Shown here: piece by piece, positions 53,194 through 62,050 of the stretch
Position numbering within the stretch: the first letter of the stretch is position 1
Layout: every line of letters starts with the position of its first letter
From: CBDCWT01 sp965223305
GTDB taxonomy: Bacteria; Planctomycetota; Planctomycetia; Pirellulales; Pirellulaceae
Direction of reading: 5' to 3'
NCBI GenBank assembly: GCA_965223305.1
Contig: CBDCWT010000004.1
Span: 31,094 to 95,093 of the forward strand
DNA: 64,000 nucleotides
The notes under the pieces: model-generated
The model's input: only the letters and a program-made list of their open reading frames with translations
Told to the model about the DNA's origin: nothing
The model's database searches: none
Program-made: the position numbers and the translations under genes

Positions 53194-53422
53194 TCGATCG
53201 CACTCCGATGTCTGTGAAGGGATTTTGGGACCGTGACGCATCGGCGATGTGGCTGGTCATTTGTCTGATCGCCGCGGGCAATACAACATCCTCGTAAGAC
53301 TTAACACGTTAGCCAGCCCAATCTGCCGCGAAATCTCGAAGATGGGCGATGGATGTGCTTCGCTACCGGGTAGACAATTCGCTGAGAGTGGCGGAAACGC
53401 GTTCCAGGCTGGCTCTCGGTAA

Positions 53423-54117
53423 TCATCTTTGCATCTGATCGGCTGCGGGACCGGTATCTGGAAATCGCTCAGCCATCAGCCGCTCTATCACGCGACTGAC
53501 GATGTGACTCGGCAGAACGGATGTGGGGCCACGTTGTGTTTCGTTGGGGCCTCGACTGGCGATAGCGATGCCACGAATATGGCCTTCGCCGTCAATCACG
53601 GGACAGCCCACTTGTTGTTTGTGAAGTGCGATGTCAGTATCAAAGACCGCAGCGCGGAGAATGGCCGATCACCAAACAAGGTTCTCCGGCTTTCAAATCC
53701 TCTGTTGTTCCCAGTTCGATCGCGGGCCACGGGCCCTCTTCCTTGATCTTCAGAACGGCGAGTCTCCATTCGCATGACCAGCCAGCGGCTGTCGCCGCGA
53801 CGGGTTCGGCCATCGCTCAAATGGACTTTTACGTCTTCCGGTTCGATGCCATTGACCAGGTGGAAACCGTTCCCGACCACAATGTGCCCCTGGGTTGATA
53901 CGATAACTCCGGTTTTGATCGTCGTTCTGTCGATCGTGCCCGTCCTTTCGACTCGCACGATCGACTTGCTAACAGCCTCGTACAGCTTCGGCAGATCTGA
54001 GAGGGACGACTCCATCGCGGCGGACATCGCCTGCGCCTTATCGCTGGCTTGGCCTTTCGCTTCGTCAGCTTGCGCCGAATTAATGATAAGGAAGGTTACC
54101 GCAGCGATGAGGCGGCA
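53423..54117 (-). pseudogene. Decayed trypsin-like (Do-type) serine peptidase
   Basis: Pieces of one protein lie in three reading frames. The first frame carries a signal (RLIAAVTFLIINSAQA) and LYEAVSKSIVRVERTG to VKVHLSDGRT. A shift near 53800 continues as GWSCEWRLAVLKIKEEGPWP and AGEPCLVIGHSPRCG. A further shift near 53650 continues VGCPVIDGEGHIRGIAIASR. Where GDSGGP should stand the sequence reads QQVGCP, so the nucleophile Ser is lost. No clean start codon precedes the signal. It is a pseudogene. Confidence 0.72.
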
Positions 54118-54302
54118 TCCCGAATAGGAGGTCGGTCGATCATACGCGTTGATATTCTCATGGGACTGTTACTTTGAGTCTTGTGAACTGAAGCGGAAAC
54201 GCTTGCGCTCGCTAGCGTAGACAATTCGCGCAGCGAGTTAGATGCCGTTTCCAGGCCCGCTAGTAGCACCCTCTTCGGATGATAATGATCGGAATGTCGC
54301 TG

Positions 54303-54572
54303 TCAGAGGAGTAGAAGTACGGTGGTGTTCAATACCAGAATGAACAGCAACACGATAAGTTCAAATAAGGTGAAGCGAAATGCTCTTTGTGAAATCTGGC
54401 AACCGGGAGACGTTTTTCTTGCGTAGACCGCAACCGCAAAAGCGAGCGGAACGCCACCTATGAGGACACTCGAACCGAGTGCGTCAAGGGGATGCCCTCA
54501 GCAGAATACGAACATTAAAATGAAACCCAGCAGAGGACTGCTAGCGAGAACTAAGGCGAACCTTCCAGCCAT
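54303..54572 (-). pseudogene. Small membrane protein gene with in-frame TGA
   Basis: The ATG at 54572 has AGGAGA eight bases upstream, a good ribosome site. The 89 sense codons would encode about three helices (PLLGFILMFVFC, SVLIGGVPLAFAVAVYA, LFELIVLLFILVLNTTVLLL), but codon 25 is TGA (54498-54500). Beyond that TGA the frame stays open to the final TGA at 54303. A nonsense mutation or sequencing error is the simplest reading; Sec readthrough is possible but unsupported. The rest of the spacer 54118-54850 shows nothing assignable. Confidence 0.5.
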
Positions 54573-54850
54573 TGTGAAAATCTCCTACGACGTTGTCCGG
54601 CATCAAGTCAAATTTTAACAGCCCCTCGTCGATCCAGGGTCCAAGAGATCTAACACCAGATCTTGTGGAATCTGCCGCGGAGGTGAGGAATTCGGTGACT
54701 TTATCTATCCGGCGTGCGGTGATCAGGATGAGGCTCTTGGTGTGCTCCGCTCGTTGTTTAGTGCGAGTCGCCAGAAGGCTATGCACCAGCATCGCCTAAT
54801 CGAGATTCTTGTAGTCGATTTCCAAGACCCTTGCCCATACGACCACTCGG

Positions 54851-57571
54851 TCAATGAAGCAAAGGCTGAAAGCCGGAAACGGATACCACATTGTCTTCGA
54901 TATCCCTGTCAATCGCGAGATACCGAGGGTCGATCCCGGCCTCGGCAGGTTCATGGTCGACAACGATATCGAATGTCTTTATGTTTGTGTCGATTCGATG
55001 CATCTTCAAGTAGCGGTACTTACCGATGCGGTCCTTGACGCCGATTTCGACGAAGTCGTTGATCGGGATCTCTGTCTCGCTGACGGACCGTTCGCCGCGG
55101 AACTTACGGGCTTCGACTTTTAGGCGCACCTCGAACTTGCCGTCGTCTCGCCGGCGGTAGGTGGCCGATGTGGCGCGGAGATCGTGCAGCGTGATCGTCT
55201 CGAAGAGGTCTTCAATAAGGTATCGGCGATCGTCGGGTGTCACTTCGCGAAACCGTTCGACGAGTTCCGTCGATGTCGTGTAGGGCGGATTTTGAAAAGC
55301 CTTATCGCGGACGAAACCGGCTAGTGCTTGATTGACCGCTCTCTCGCCGATGTACTCCCGCAGCGCGTACATGGCCAGACTACCCTTGTTGTAGTGAACC
55401 CATTGTTGCACTTCATCGAACGCAATCGGAACTTCCTTCTTCGCCCGCGATCGGCCGCGCAAGTAGCGATCACGTTCGGATCGCAGAACAGTTTGGACGG
55501 CTCCGCTGCCAAGCTCCTGCTTCATCACCATCAAGGCCGAGTATTGGCAAAGTGTTTCCGTGAGCATCGACGCGCCTTGCACGTTGCCGCCGACAACCTG
55601 ATGAGCCCACCATTGATGAGCTACCTCGTGTGCCGTCGTATGAAACGGATAGTGGAGTTCCCGCGACTTCTTCCGGTGTTCCTTAGTGATAAAGCCGGCG
55701 CCTTCGGAGAAACGAACGAGCGTGGGAAAGGCCCTCGCGGCCACATGTGTGCGAGGAACTTCGACGATCCGAAGTTGCTTGTGCGGGTAAGGTCCGAAAT
55801 TTGCTGAGCAGTACTCGAGCGAACTCTTCGCTGCGTTGATCATCATGTCGATGTTGTAGTCGTGGTCGGCGTGGTAGTAGACCTCGACGTCGATGTTCTT
55901 CCATCGATCGCGGCGTACTTCGTAGTTGGCCGAAACGAAAGCGAAGAAGAACGGCATCGGAACGTCGGATTCGTAGCGAAAGTAATTGCGGCCAGCGTCC
56001 TGCCACCGGCGTTTGAGCGAACCGGAAGTGACTGCAATTTGATCGGCAGCCGTGCTGACGGTTGCTTTGAAGTCGATCCAATCGGAATCGAAGGAGAGCA
56101 TCTGATTCCTGCGGGCCTCAAGGTCGTCGACCTTGGCATATACCTGCTTGTGTGGCAGGTCGTACCGGCGGCGGTCCTTGGCGTTGCGTACTTCCCATCC
56201 GCTGATGTAGCCGATCCGGGGAAGAACCGTCATGTCGAAGTAGCTTCCGTTTCCTACGACACGTGTGTCTGCCCGGCGATTGGTGAAGCCGCGCGGCGCG
56301 TACTCCAGCTCGAATTCAAGCTGGAGTTCACCACCCGGTTTCATCGGATGCGACAGTTCATAAACGGCCCAGCCTGTGCGCGGGTCGCGATCCAACGGCC
56401 GCTCCTTTGATCCGATCGCAAATCGCAGGATGTCGACTTCTGGCAGTGAGCCAACAAGCACTGTCGTGATCGGTTTGTCGGTTCGATTGATGAGTAGATA
56501 GCTGCCTGCCAAACGCAAGCTGCCATCATCAGGATTGATGTCCACGGTTACGTCGACCGACGCGATTCTGGGATGTGGCATCTTCTCGAAACGCTTGAAT
56601 CGCTTCTCGTAGTGAACTTTGTAGCGTTCTTCCTTCGCTGGCGTGCGGAATTCGTTCAAGATGTTCGTGTTGTAGAAGATGAATCCACCCAGCCCGACAA
56701 AGCTGACTGCGGCGGCCAGCATGATGCCCAAAGATCCCCCAGTGCAGCGCTGACGCATCTCCCGAAGCCGCGCCAGCGTGCGCACTTCCGAACCGCGCAC
56801 CCACAGCAGACTCGCAACAGCCACAATCAACACGGCAGCGCTCGCCCAGTAGAGATTGAAGTACACGATCGGTTTGACGAAGTTGCCGAAGCCGCTCATG
56901 TCAGAGTACGTATATCCAGGATGAGATGCATAACGAAGTAGGTGATGCTCGATGTTCAACCGATCAGACGTGACGTAAAACAACGCCAACACGAGGTAGC
57001 CGAGGTACTTGTGATTCACGACAACATGCACTGCCATCGCAAGGATGCACAGGAGACAAGCGTGAATCCAATGAACTCCTAAGAACGCCTTGGCGTAGAC
57101 GTCCAACTCGAAGTTGTAGTATCCCCGGCTGGCCTGCACGACGATCAAGCATAGGATTACAACCACGTACAACACGGCCTGCATCAACATGAGCGCCAGC
57201 AGTTTACTGACCAATGGCAACCAGTTCGGAATCGGCAACGTGTCGCAAAGTGGGGCGATGTTTGCCTCACGCTCGCGCCACACCAGTTGTCCGGAGTAGA
57301 TCGCGATCACGACGAACACGAAAAGATCGAGCGAATTCTGACCGATTACCAACAAGCTCGACGTGACGGGATGGACAGACGAACCAAGCTGCGCTCCGAT
57401 GAATCGCGACGCGTTGACAACGACCCAAATGATCACGAACAGGATGACGAAGAACGGCAGACGCATCGTCGCCGCCCGAAAGTCGTCCCACGCAAGTCGC
57501 GGCAGCAACCCGCTTGGGAAGGACTGGTCGGGCCGGTGGGCTACAGCAGACTTTGCTTGAAGCGTTGCCAT
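54851..57571 (-). CDS. ABC-type permease fused to M1 aminopeptidase
   Basis: ATG at 57571 gives 906 residues and overlaps the preceding permease gene by 31 bases. About six membrane segments fill residues 40-310 (for example FVILFVIIWVVVNASRFIGA, LALMLMQAVLYVVVILCLIV). An M1 peptidase domain follows: FHTTAHEVAHQWW with zinc ligands His648, His652, and Glu 19-20 residues later in MLTETLCQYSALM. This fusion is known in ABC exporter operons of several bacterial phyla. It probably cleaves peptides on the outer face of the membrane that the ABC unit handles; the substrate is unknown. Confidence 0.87.
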   Translation of the reverse strand: MATLQAKSAVAHRPDQSFPSGLLPRLAWDDFRAATMRLPFFVILFVIIWVVVNASRFIGAQLGSSVHPVTSSLLVIGQNSLDLFVFVVIAIYSGQLVWREREANIAPLCDTLPIPNWLPLVSKLLALMLMQAVLYVVVILCLIVVQASRGYYNFELDVYAKAFLGVHWIHACLLCILAMAVHVVVNHKYLGYLVLALFYVTSDRLNIEHHLLRYASHPGYTYSDMSGFGNFVKPIVYFNLYWASAAVLIVAVASLLWVRGSEVRTLARLREMRQRCTGGSLGIMLAAAVSFVGLGGFIFYNTNILNEFRTPAKEERYKVHYEKRFKRFEKMPHPRIASVDVTVDINPDDGSLRLAGSYLLINRTDKPITTVLVGSLPEVDILRFAIGSKERPLDRDPRTGWAVYELSHPMKPGGELQLEFELEYAPRGFTNRRADTRVVGNGSYFDMTVLPRIGYISGWEVRNAKDRRRYDLPHKQVYAKVDDLEARRNQMLSFDSDWIDFKATVSTAADQIAVTSGSLKRRWQDAGRNYFRYESDVPMPFFFAFVSANYEVRRDRWKNIDVEVYYHADHDYNIDMMINAAKSSLEYCSANFGPYPHKQLRIVEVPRTHVAARAFPTLVRFSEGAGFITKEHRKKSRELHYPFHTTAHEVAHQWWAHQVVGGNVQGASMLTETLCQYSALMVMKQELGSGAVQTVLRSERDRYLRGRSRAKKEVPIAFDEVQQWVHYNKGSLAMYALREYIGERAVNQALAGFVRDKAFQNPPYTTSTELVERFREVTPDDRRYLIEDLFETITLHDLRATSATYRRRDDGKFEVRLKVEARKFRGERSVSETEIPINDFVEIGVKDRIGKYRYLKMHRIDTNIKTFDIVVDHEPAEAGIDPRYLAIDRDIEDNVVSVSGFQPLLH

Positions 57572-58452
57572 TTCGTCCGTTTCAGCAGCCAGACCTCCGA
57601 AACGCATCGAGTTGAATAACTGCCATCGGCTTGTTGCTGCTCCTGTAAACGAAATCGCCACACTGCAACCGCTAACGACGACACCCCAAACACAATCCAA
57701 ACGAAGCGGTTGAGCAGCATCACGCTTGTGATGGGAACTAGCTCGACGTTTCGTTCCGCGATCGTCGAGGCTCGGGCATACTTGGCAAAGGCAAAGTGGC
57801 CGAATGGGTCAAGGATGCTGCCCAAAACTTCATTGCTGACATCGTATAACAGAACCTCCGCGACACCTTGAGCGGCAAGTACAAGCGCGGCGCTCGCGTA
57901 AACAAACATCACATTCCGCTGGAGGGCAGCCATCGCAAAGAAGATCGCGGCGAAAATGAATGTGTTGGGAAGTACGGCCATCAGCAGTGGTTGGCAGTAG
58001 GCGGCCAAGCGGTTCTGCACAAGCAGCTCCGGGTCAGCCGTGGGCACAAAGCTCCCCACCAAACAACCTAACGGCACCGCCGCGAACACAAACAACACCA
58101 CGGTCCAGGCGGCGACAAATCGCCCCAGCAGCAGCTGCCGTTTAGAAATAGGCGACGTGAAGATCAGTGGATACACCTTGTGGCGGAAGTCTTGACAAAC
58201 ACTTTGTGCTGCGATCGCGGCAATCACGGGAATCCCAAACATCGTCATTCCGCTCGCCAGGAAATAGAGAACGTAAGCCGAGTTTGCCGCGTTTCCACCA
58301 ATCACGGCACTGACTGACTTGAAGCCGTCCGCTGCTTTGACGAATTGGACGAAGGTGAGAGCGAAGGTAACGGAAAAGTAGATATACGTTGACACACGCC
58401 GAAGGCTATTGCCAAGTTCAAATCGAGCGACTATCCAGGTTGGAGCTTGCAT
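57541..58452 (-). CDS. ABC transporter permease (ABC-2 type)
   Basis: The protein has 303 residues with about six hydrophobic segments (TYIYFSVTFALTFVQFV, YFLASGMTMFGIPVIAAIAA, WTVVLFVFAAVPLGCLVG, AVLPNTFIFAAIFFAMAAL, and two more). IAAQSVCQDFRHKVYPLIFT SPISK-like turns match ABC-2 permeases. It lies 42 bases after the ATPase gene and overlaps the permease/M1 gene. Both permeases together would make the transmembrane part of one exporter. Confidence 0.83.
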   Translation of the reverse strand: MQAPTWIVARFELGNSLRRVSTYIYFSVTFALTFVQFVKAADGFKSVSAVIGGNAANSAYVLYFLASGMTMFGIPVIAAIAAQSVCQDFRHKVYPLIFTSPISKRQLLLGRFVAAWTVVLFVFAAVPLGCLVGSFVPTADPELLVQNRLAAYCQPLLMAVLPNTFIFAAIFFAMAALQRNVMFVYASAALVLAAQGVAEVLLYDVSNEVLGSILDPFGHFAFAKYARASTIAERNVELVPITSVMLLNRFVWIVFGVSSLAVAVWRFRLQEQQQADGSYSTRCVSEVWLLKRTKWQRFKQSLL

Positions 58453-58494
58453 CGGTAAGCCTGTTGTGGATTCCCGTACGATGGCCCTGGAAAC

Positions 58495-59388
58495 TCACTC
58501 GACGGCGTGCGCGACCGCATCATGCTGCTTGATTGCCGCGAAGTAGGCGTCTTGCAAATCCGGCACGACCTCCTCGAAAGACTTATCCGGTCGTTCGTCG
58601 CCCAACACATGAATGACGGAGCGTCCACCAAACAATCGCGTGGAAATCACCTGAAACTGGGACTGGCAGTCTGCCACTTCGGACCTTTCGATACTCTTGT
58701 GCCAAACGCGACCGTCGAGTCGTTCAACAAGCTCTTGAGGCTTGCCTTCCAGTATCACTTCGCCGCAGTTCATTACTGCCATTCGCTGACACAAGTCGCT
58801 CACGTCCGAAACGATGTGCGTCGAGAGAATGACAATGATATCTTCGGCGATCTCGGCCAGCAGGTTGTGAAACCGCGTTCGTTCTTCCGGATCAAGTCCC
58901 GCCGTCGGTTCATCCACGATGATCAGTTTCGGCGAACCGAGCAACGCGATCGCGATACCGAACCGTTGCTTCATCCCGCCCGAAAATGTTCCAAGCTGTC
59001 GTTTTCGTACGTCGTACAAGTTGGTCTGCTGCAGCAATTCCTCGCAGACCCCGCGCCTTGTGCGAGCCGGGTGAATTCCCTTCAACGCCGCAAAGTGATC
59101 GATCATCCGAATCGCGCTGACTTTCGGATATAGATCAAATTCCTGCGGCAGATACCCCAACACCTTCCGCACCTCGTCTTTCTCCTTGAGGACATTCAGA
59201 TCATCAAGAAAGACACTACCGGAGTCAGCGTCTTGCAGCGCGGCAATCGTCCGCATCAACGTCGACTTCCCAGCCCCGTTCGGCCCCAGCAGCCCAAACA
59301 TGCCGATTGGGATCGTCAGCGACACTTGGTTAAGTGCCTCGACGCCGTTCGCGTATCGCTTGTTCAAACCTTCGATGGTGAGTTGCAT
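58495..59388 (-). CDS. ABC transporter ATP-binding protein
   Basis: The protein has 297 residues. GLLGPNGAGKSTL is Walker A (residues 32-44), FSGGMKQRFGIAIAL the signature, and LIIVDEPTAGLDPEERTRF Walker B. LSTHIVSDVSDLCQRMAVM gives the switch His. It is the first gene of the three-gene reverse operon and belongs with exporter-type ATPases. A perfect hairpin lies 97 bases upstream of its start. Confidence 0.92.
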   Translation of the reverse strand: MQLTIEGLNKRYANGVEALNQVSLTIPIGMFGLLGPNGAGKSTLMRTIAALQDADSGSVFLDDLNVLKEKDEVRKVLGYLPQEFDLYPKVSAIRMIDHFAALKGIHPARTRRGVCEELLQQTNLYDVRKRQLGTFSGGMKQRFGIAIALLGSPKLIIVDEPTAGLDPEERTRFHNLLAEIAEDIIVILSTHIVSDVSDLCQRMAVMNCGEVILEGKPQELVERLDGRVWHKSIERSEVADCQSQFQVISTRLFGGRSVIHVLGDERPDKSFEEVVPDLQDAYFAAIKQHDAVAHAVE

Positions 59389-59484
59389 TTTGGGAAGCCT
59401 ACATTGGAAACTGTGAGCGACTCAACACTGTTTTTTGCACATGTCGCTAATCGCCACCCCTCGTCGCACGCAACTCACCTCCCA

Positions 59485-59517
59485 CCGAAAGTTGCGTCGT
59501 TCTGACGCAACTTTCGG
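59485..59517. promoter_or_regulatory. Perfect 14-bp hairpin upstream of the ABC operon
   Basis: CCGAAAGTTGCGTC (59485-59498), a five-base loop GTTCT, and GACGCAACTTTCGG (59504-59517) form a perfect stem. It could be an operator or leader structure for the reverse operon starting at 59388. Two tandem copies of TTGTGTAGCAGATTT lie at about 59607-59636 in the same spacer (59389-59735), which holds no gene. Confidence 0.55.
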
Positions 59518-59735
59518 AAGGGAGCGAACGTCTCCCATCTGCTGATCGAATTCCGGGAAGTCAAACCAAGCGGAAACAGACGCAGCAGGTGAGCTTGCTG
59601 CGAATTGTGTAGCAGATTTATTGTGTAGCAGATTTGAGGTGCCGCTGTGTTAGTCTTCCGGAGAGGTGCATTAATCTAGAACTGGCTGGCACTCGTCTTT
59701 GGTCGAGAGAAGATTGAACTCATCTTCATCCGTCA

Positions 59736-60083
59736 GTGATCCTGCCGGCCGCGTTGCTCGGCGCGGTGCTGGGCACACTCATCGAACGTAGTGGCTCGAT
59801 CGTGCCCGCGATGCTGATGCACACCGCGAATAACACGACGGCGTTCACGGTGAGCTATTTGCTACGCGATCAGGCGCCGCCAAGCTCCGTAGCCATCGCC
59901 GCGTTGGGCCTATTCTTCGTCTGCGCTGTTAGCCTGATCAAACTGACCGTGAATGCCAGTCACGAACTGCCACCGCTGGCGAAAGTTCCCGCCGGACTCA
60001 CTTCCTTGCGAAGACATGGATGGAGACTTGGAGTGATACCGGTTGTGTTGCTATTCTGCATCTCGGTTAGTCCCCTCGCCTGA
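59736..60083 (+). pseudogene. C-terminal fragment of a CPBP intramembrane protease
   Basis: The frame of 115 residues starts within the last CPBP helices: LPAALLGAVLGTLIERSGSI followed by VPAMLMHTANNTTAF, the region with the conserved His and Asn. The upstream CPBP motifs (EExxFR and the first His) are missing, and an in-frame TGA lies just 21 bases before the GTG start. It looks like the 3' end of a gene, perhaps one fused to an ABC permease as in other planctomycetes. Confidence 0.6.
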
Positions 60084-60147
60084 GTACAAGTATCTCTAGC
60101 CATCGGTAGGTTCCCAAATTATTGCCAGTTGGTTTGCGACGGCGGCA

Positions 60148-61407
60148 TCATCGTCGCCGCTTGAGCCATGTTTCCTTTTCCGACAAAGGTGCAGCTTGAT
60201 TCGGATCGCCGAAGATGCCCTTGTCGCGATAGGTGAATCGGTGAACCTTGCCGGTCTTGCTGAACGCTGAAATCACTGCCTTCGCATTAGCTTCATTCAA
60301 TGGTCTTCCGGCAATCGCATATCTTGCGACGATCTCCTCGCCGTAGCCATGGTCTGTCAGACCAGGAACGCCGATCGCGATCCTGAATTCTTCCAGCGGC
60401 TTGTAGAAGACGAAGCCGGTGAAGACATCGCCGTAAGTCAGGTTCTTCGCCCTCCCAGGAATGTAGTCGAATGCGTCTCGACCGAACGGCGACGCCGCGA
60501 AATCGAAGCCCAAGCTGCGGTTGCCGCTCACCTTGAAAGCCGCATCCCACTTGCCTTCGTGAACAAGTCCCATCTTGCCGCCATGTTTCATGAAGTTGAG
60601 CATAACATTCGCGACTTTGCCGGGGTAAGCCTCGAACAGATACCGGCCGGCCAGTTTGACGTTCGGTGTCTGGCCAACCAGCTCGAACCGATCGTTGAAC
60701 GCGTGCCCGCTATTCAGGATCACGAGCGCCTTCTTTCGGCCAGAGTCGGACGCACGAATCTCATTGAATTTATCGATGATCTGTGTCGCAATCGTCTTGT
60801 CGCGTTCGTCCAGCGTTGCCGAGAACTCCCGATACTTCTCCGCCGTCATGCCTTTCCACGAGAATGGCACGTCCGAGAAATGCAACTCCAGTTTCTCCTC
60901 GGTCGGCAGCGAATTGTTCAGCGAATATAGTCTCTTGAGGAAGTCAAAGAAGTTATATTTATCCCACATGGGCGCGTATTCGATGTCACGGTAAATCGCC
61001 AGTGCCTGTTTCTCGATCTCCCTTTCGCTAAGATCCTCGGCGAAAAGGAACTCATGGACCTCCTGTCTCAAGGAGCTAGTGCCTACTTCCGAGAAGATGT
61101 GTCCGACATCGTCGATAAAGCGCTTGTCGCTGATCACGTCAAAGATCAGATCATATTGCGTCGTCTCACGATGGTCCCGTTCGCACAGAATGACCAAGCC
61201 GTGCTCTTCGAAGAGTCCGATGATGTAGTCCGCCGGACTCTCTTTCTGCATTTGCAGGAACGCGACATAGGGCTCGATTTCCTCGCTGTACTCATCAGCA
61301 GCATGTGCGACAAAGGAAGGCGATCCAACCGTTCCAAGGCACAACAACGTCAACCGACAAAAGCGCAGCGCTGTGTTTTGCATCTTTGTAACCTCATTTC
61401 GCGCCAA
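60148..61407 (-). CDS. Secreted erythromycin-esterase/ChaN-like hypothetical protein
   Basis: The protein has 419 residues (411 if started at the second ATG, 61383). A signal core, LTLLCLGTVGSPSFVAHAA, ends near residue 37. GLVILCERDHRETTQYDLI resembles the start of the erythromycin-esterase/TIKI-type fold, with E-R-D-H in place of G-E-x-x-H. LVILNSGHAFND is another His-bearing motif. The C-terminal part has no known motif. A hydrolase role is plausible, the substrate is not known. Confidence 0.55.
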   Translation of the reverse strand: MARNEVTKMQNTALRFCRLTLLCLGTVGSPSFVAHAADEYSEEIEPYVAFLQMQKESPADYIIGLFEEHGLVILCERDHRETTQYDLIFDVISDKRFIDDVGHIFSEVGTSSLRQEVHEFLFAEDLSEREIEKQALAIYRDIEYAPMWDKYNFFDFLKRLYSLNNSLPTEEKLELHFSDVPFSWKGMTAEKYREFSATLDERDKTIATQIIDKFNEIRASDSGRKKALVILNSGHAFNDRFELVGQTPNVKLAGRYLFEAYPGKVANVMLNFMKHGGKMGLVHEGKWDAAFKVSGNRSLGFDFAASPFGRDAFDYIPGRAKNLTYGDVFTGFVFYKPLEEFRIAIGVPGLTDHGYGEEIVARYAIAGRPLNEANAKAVISAFSKTGKVHRFTYRDKGIFGDPNQAAPLSEKETWLKRRR

Positions 61408-61605
61408 TCGAACTCCTAATGTCTAAACACATCACCGAGTCAACTCTGCTGCGCCTCCGCAGAAATCCAGTTAACAAATCAGCGCCGGTCTCCTGGCACA
61501 GCCGCATTTGGCCTCCGTCCCGGAGATTTTGATGCTCGAACCGCCGTGTGGCTGTGGGCAAGGCATTGAACCGCGCCAAGCCAGCCGGAATGTGTCGGGC
61601 AATTG

Positions 61606-61747
61606 ACGCAAAGATGCTCTGCTTCAGGGACACGGCTATTTCGTTTTGCCGTTCCTGGTAGAAGACGTCGGCAAGCGGCTCGACAAGGTGCTGGATGCGA
61701 TCCTTCGAGTCCTTGCGCTACGCGAGCGAGAAGAACCCCAGGATTGA
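61606..61747 (+). pseudogene. Remnant of a DUF559-like endonuclease-fold protein
   Basis: After an in-frame TGA the forward strand encodes RKDALLQGHGYFVLPFLVED and then VGKRLDKVLDAILRVLALRE, the C-terminal helix-strand-helix of small DUF559/very-short-patch-repair-like proteins. The N-terminal half is not recoverable. The fragment lies 165 bases from tRNA-Pro, a common integration site. Nothing else is seen in 61408-61911. Confidence 0.4.
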
Positions 61748-61911
61748 AACCGTACGCTCCCGCGGGCATCAACAAACAGGAAGCACTGCCGCGTCGCAAT
61801 CGCGTGAGGCGGGGAACAGTGCATGAAAAATGACACTTCCACCAACTCGTAAGTCGAGTCATTTCAGCCGTTTGTGGATTCCAAAGCGGCACTCAAAATG
61901 ACCCCGGTCAG

Positions 61912-61986
61912 TCGGGGTGACAGGATTCGAACCTGCGACCTTTTGACCCCCAGTCAAACGCGCTAACCAGGCTGCGCTACACCCCG
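61912..61986 (-). tRNA. tRNA-Pro (anticodon GGG)
   Basis: The 75-base cloverleaf has acceptor CGGGGTG/CACCCCG with discriminator A, D-stem GCGC/GCGC, anticodon stem TTTGA/TCAAA with loop CTGGGGG, and T-arm GCAGG-TTCGAAT-CCTGT. The anticodon is GGG, reading CCC and CCU. The CCA end is not encoded. Confidence 0.95.
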
Positions 61987-62050
61987 AAGCTTGTAAAGCT
62001 TTATACAGAATTGACTTGTGCGTGCAACCCGACATGTGGATTCACTCAGA

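Noticed and set aside
54541..54792. 83-codon reverse frame
   Set aside because: It overlaps the start and ribosome site of the small membrane gene in another frame and shows no motif.
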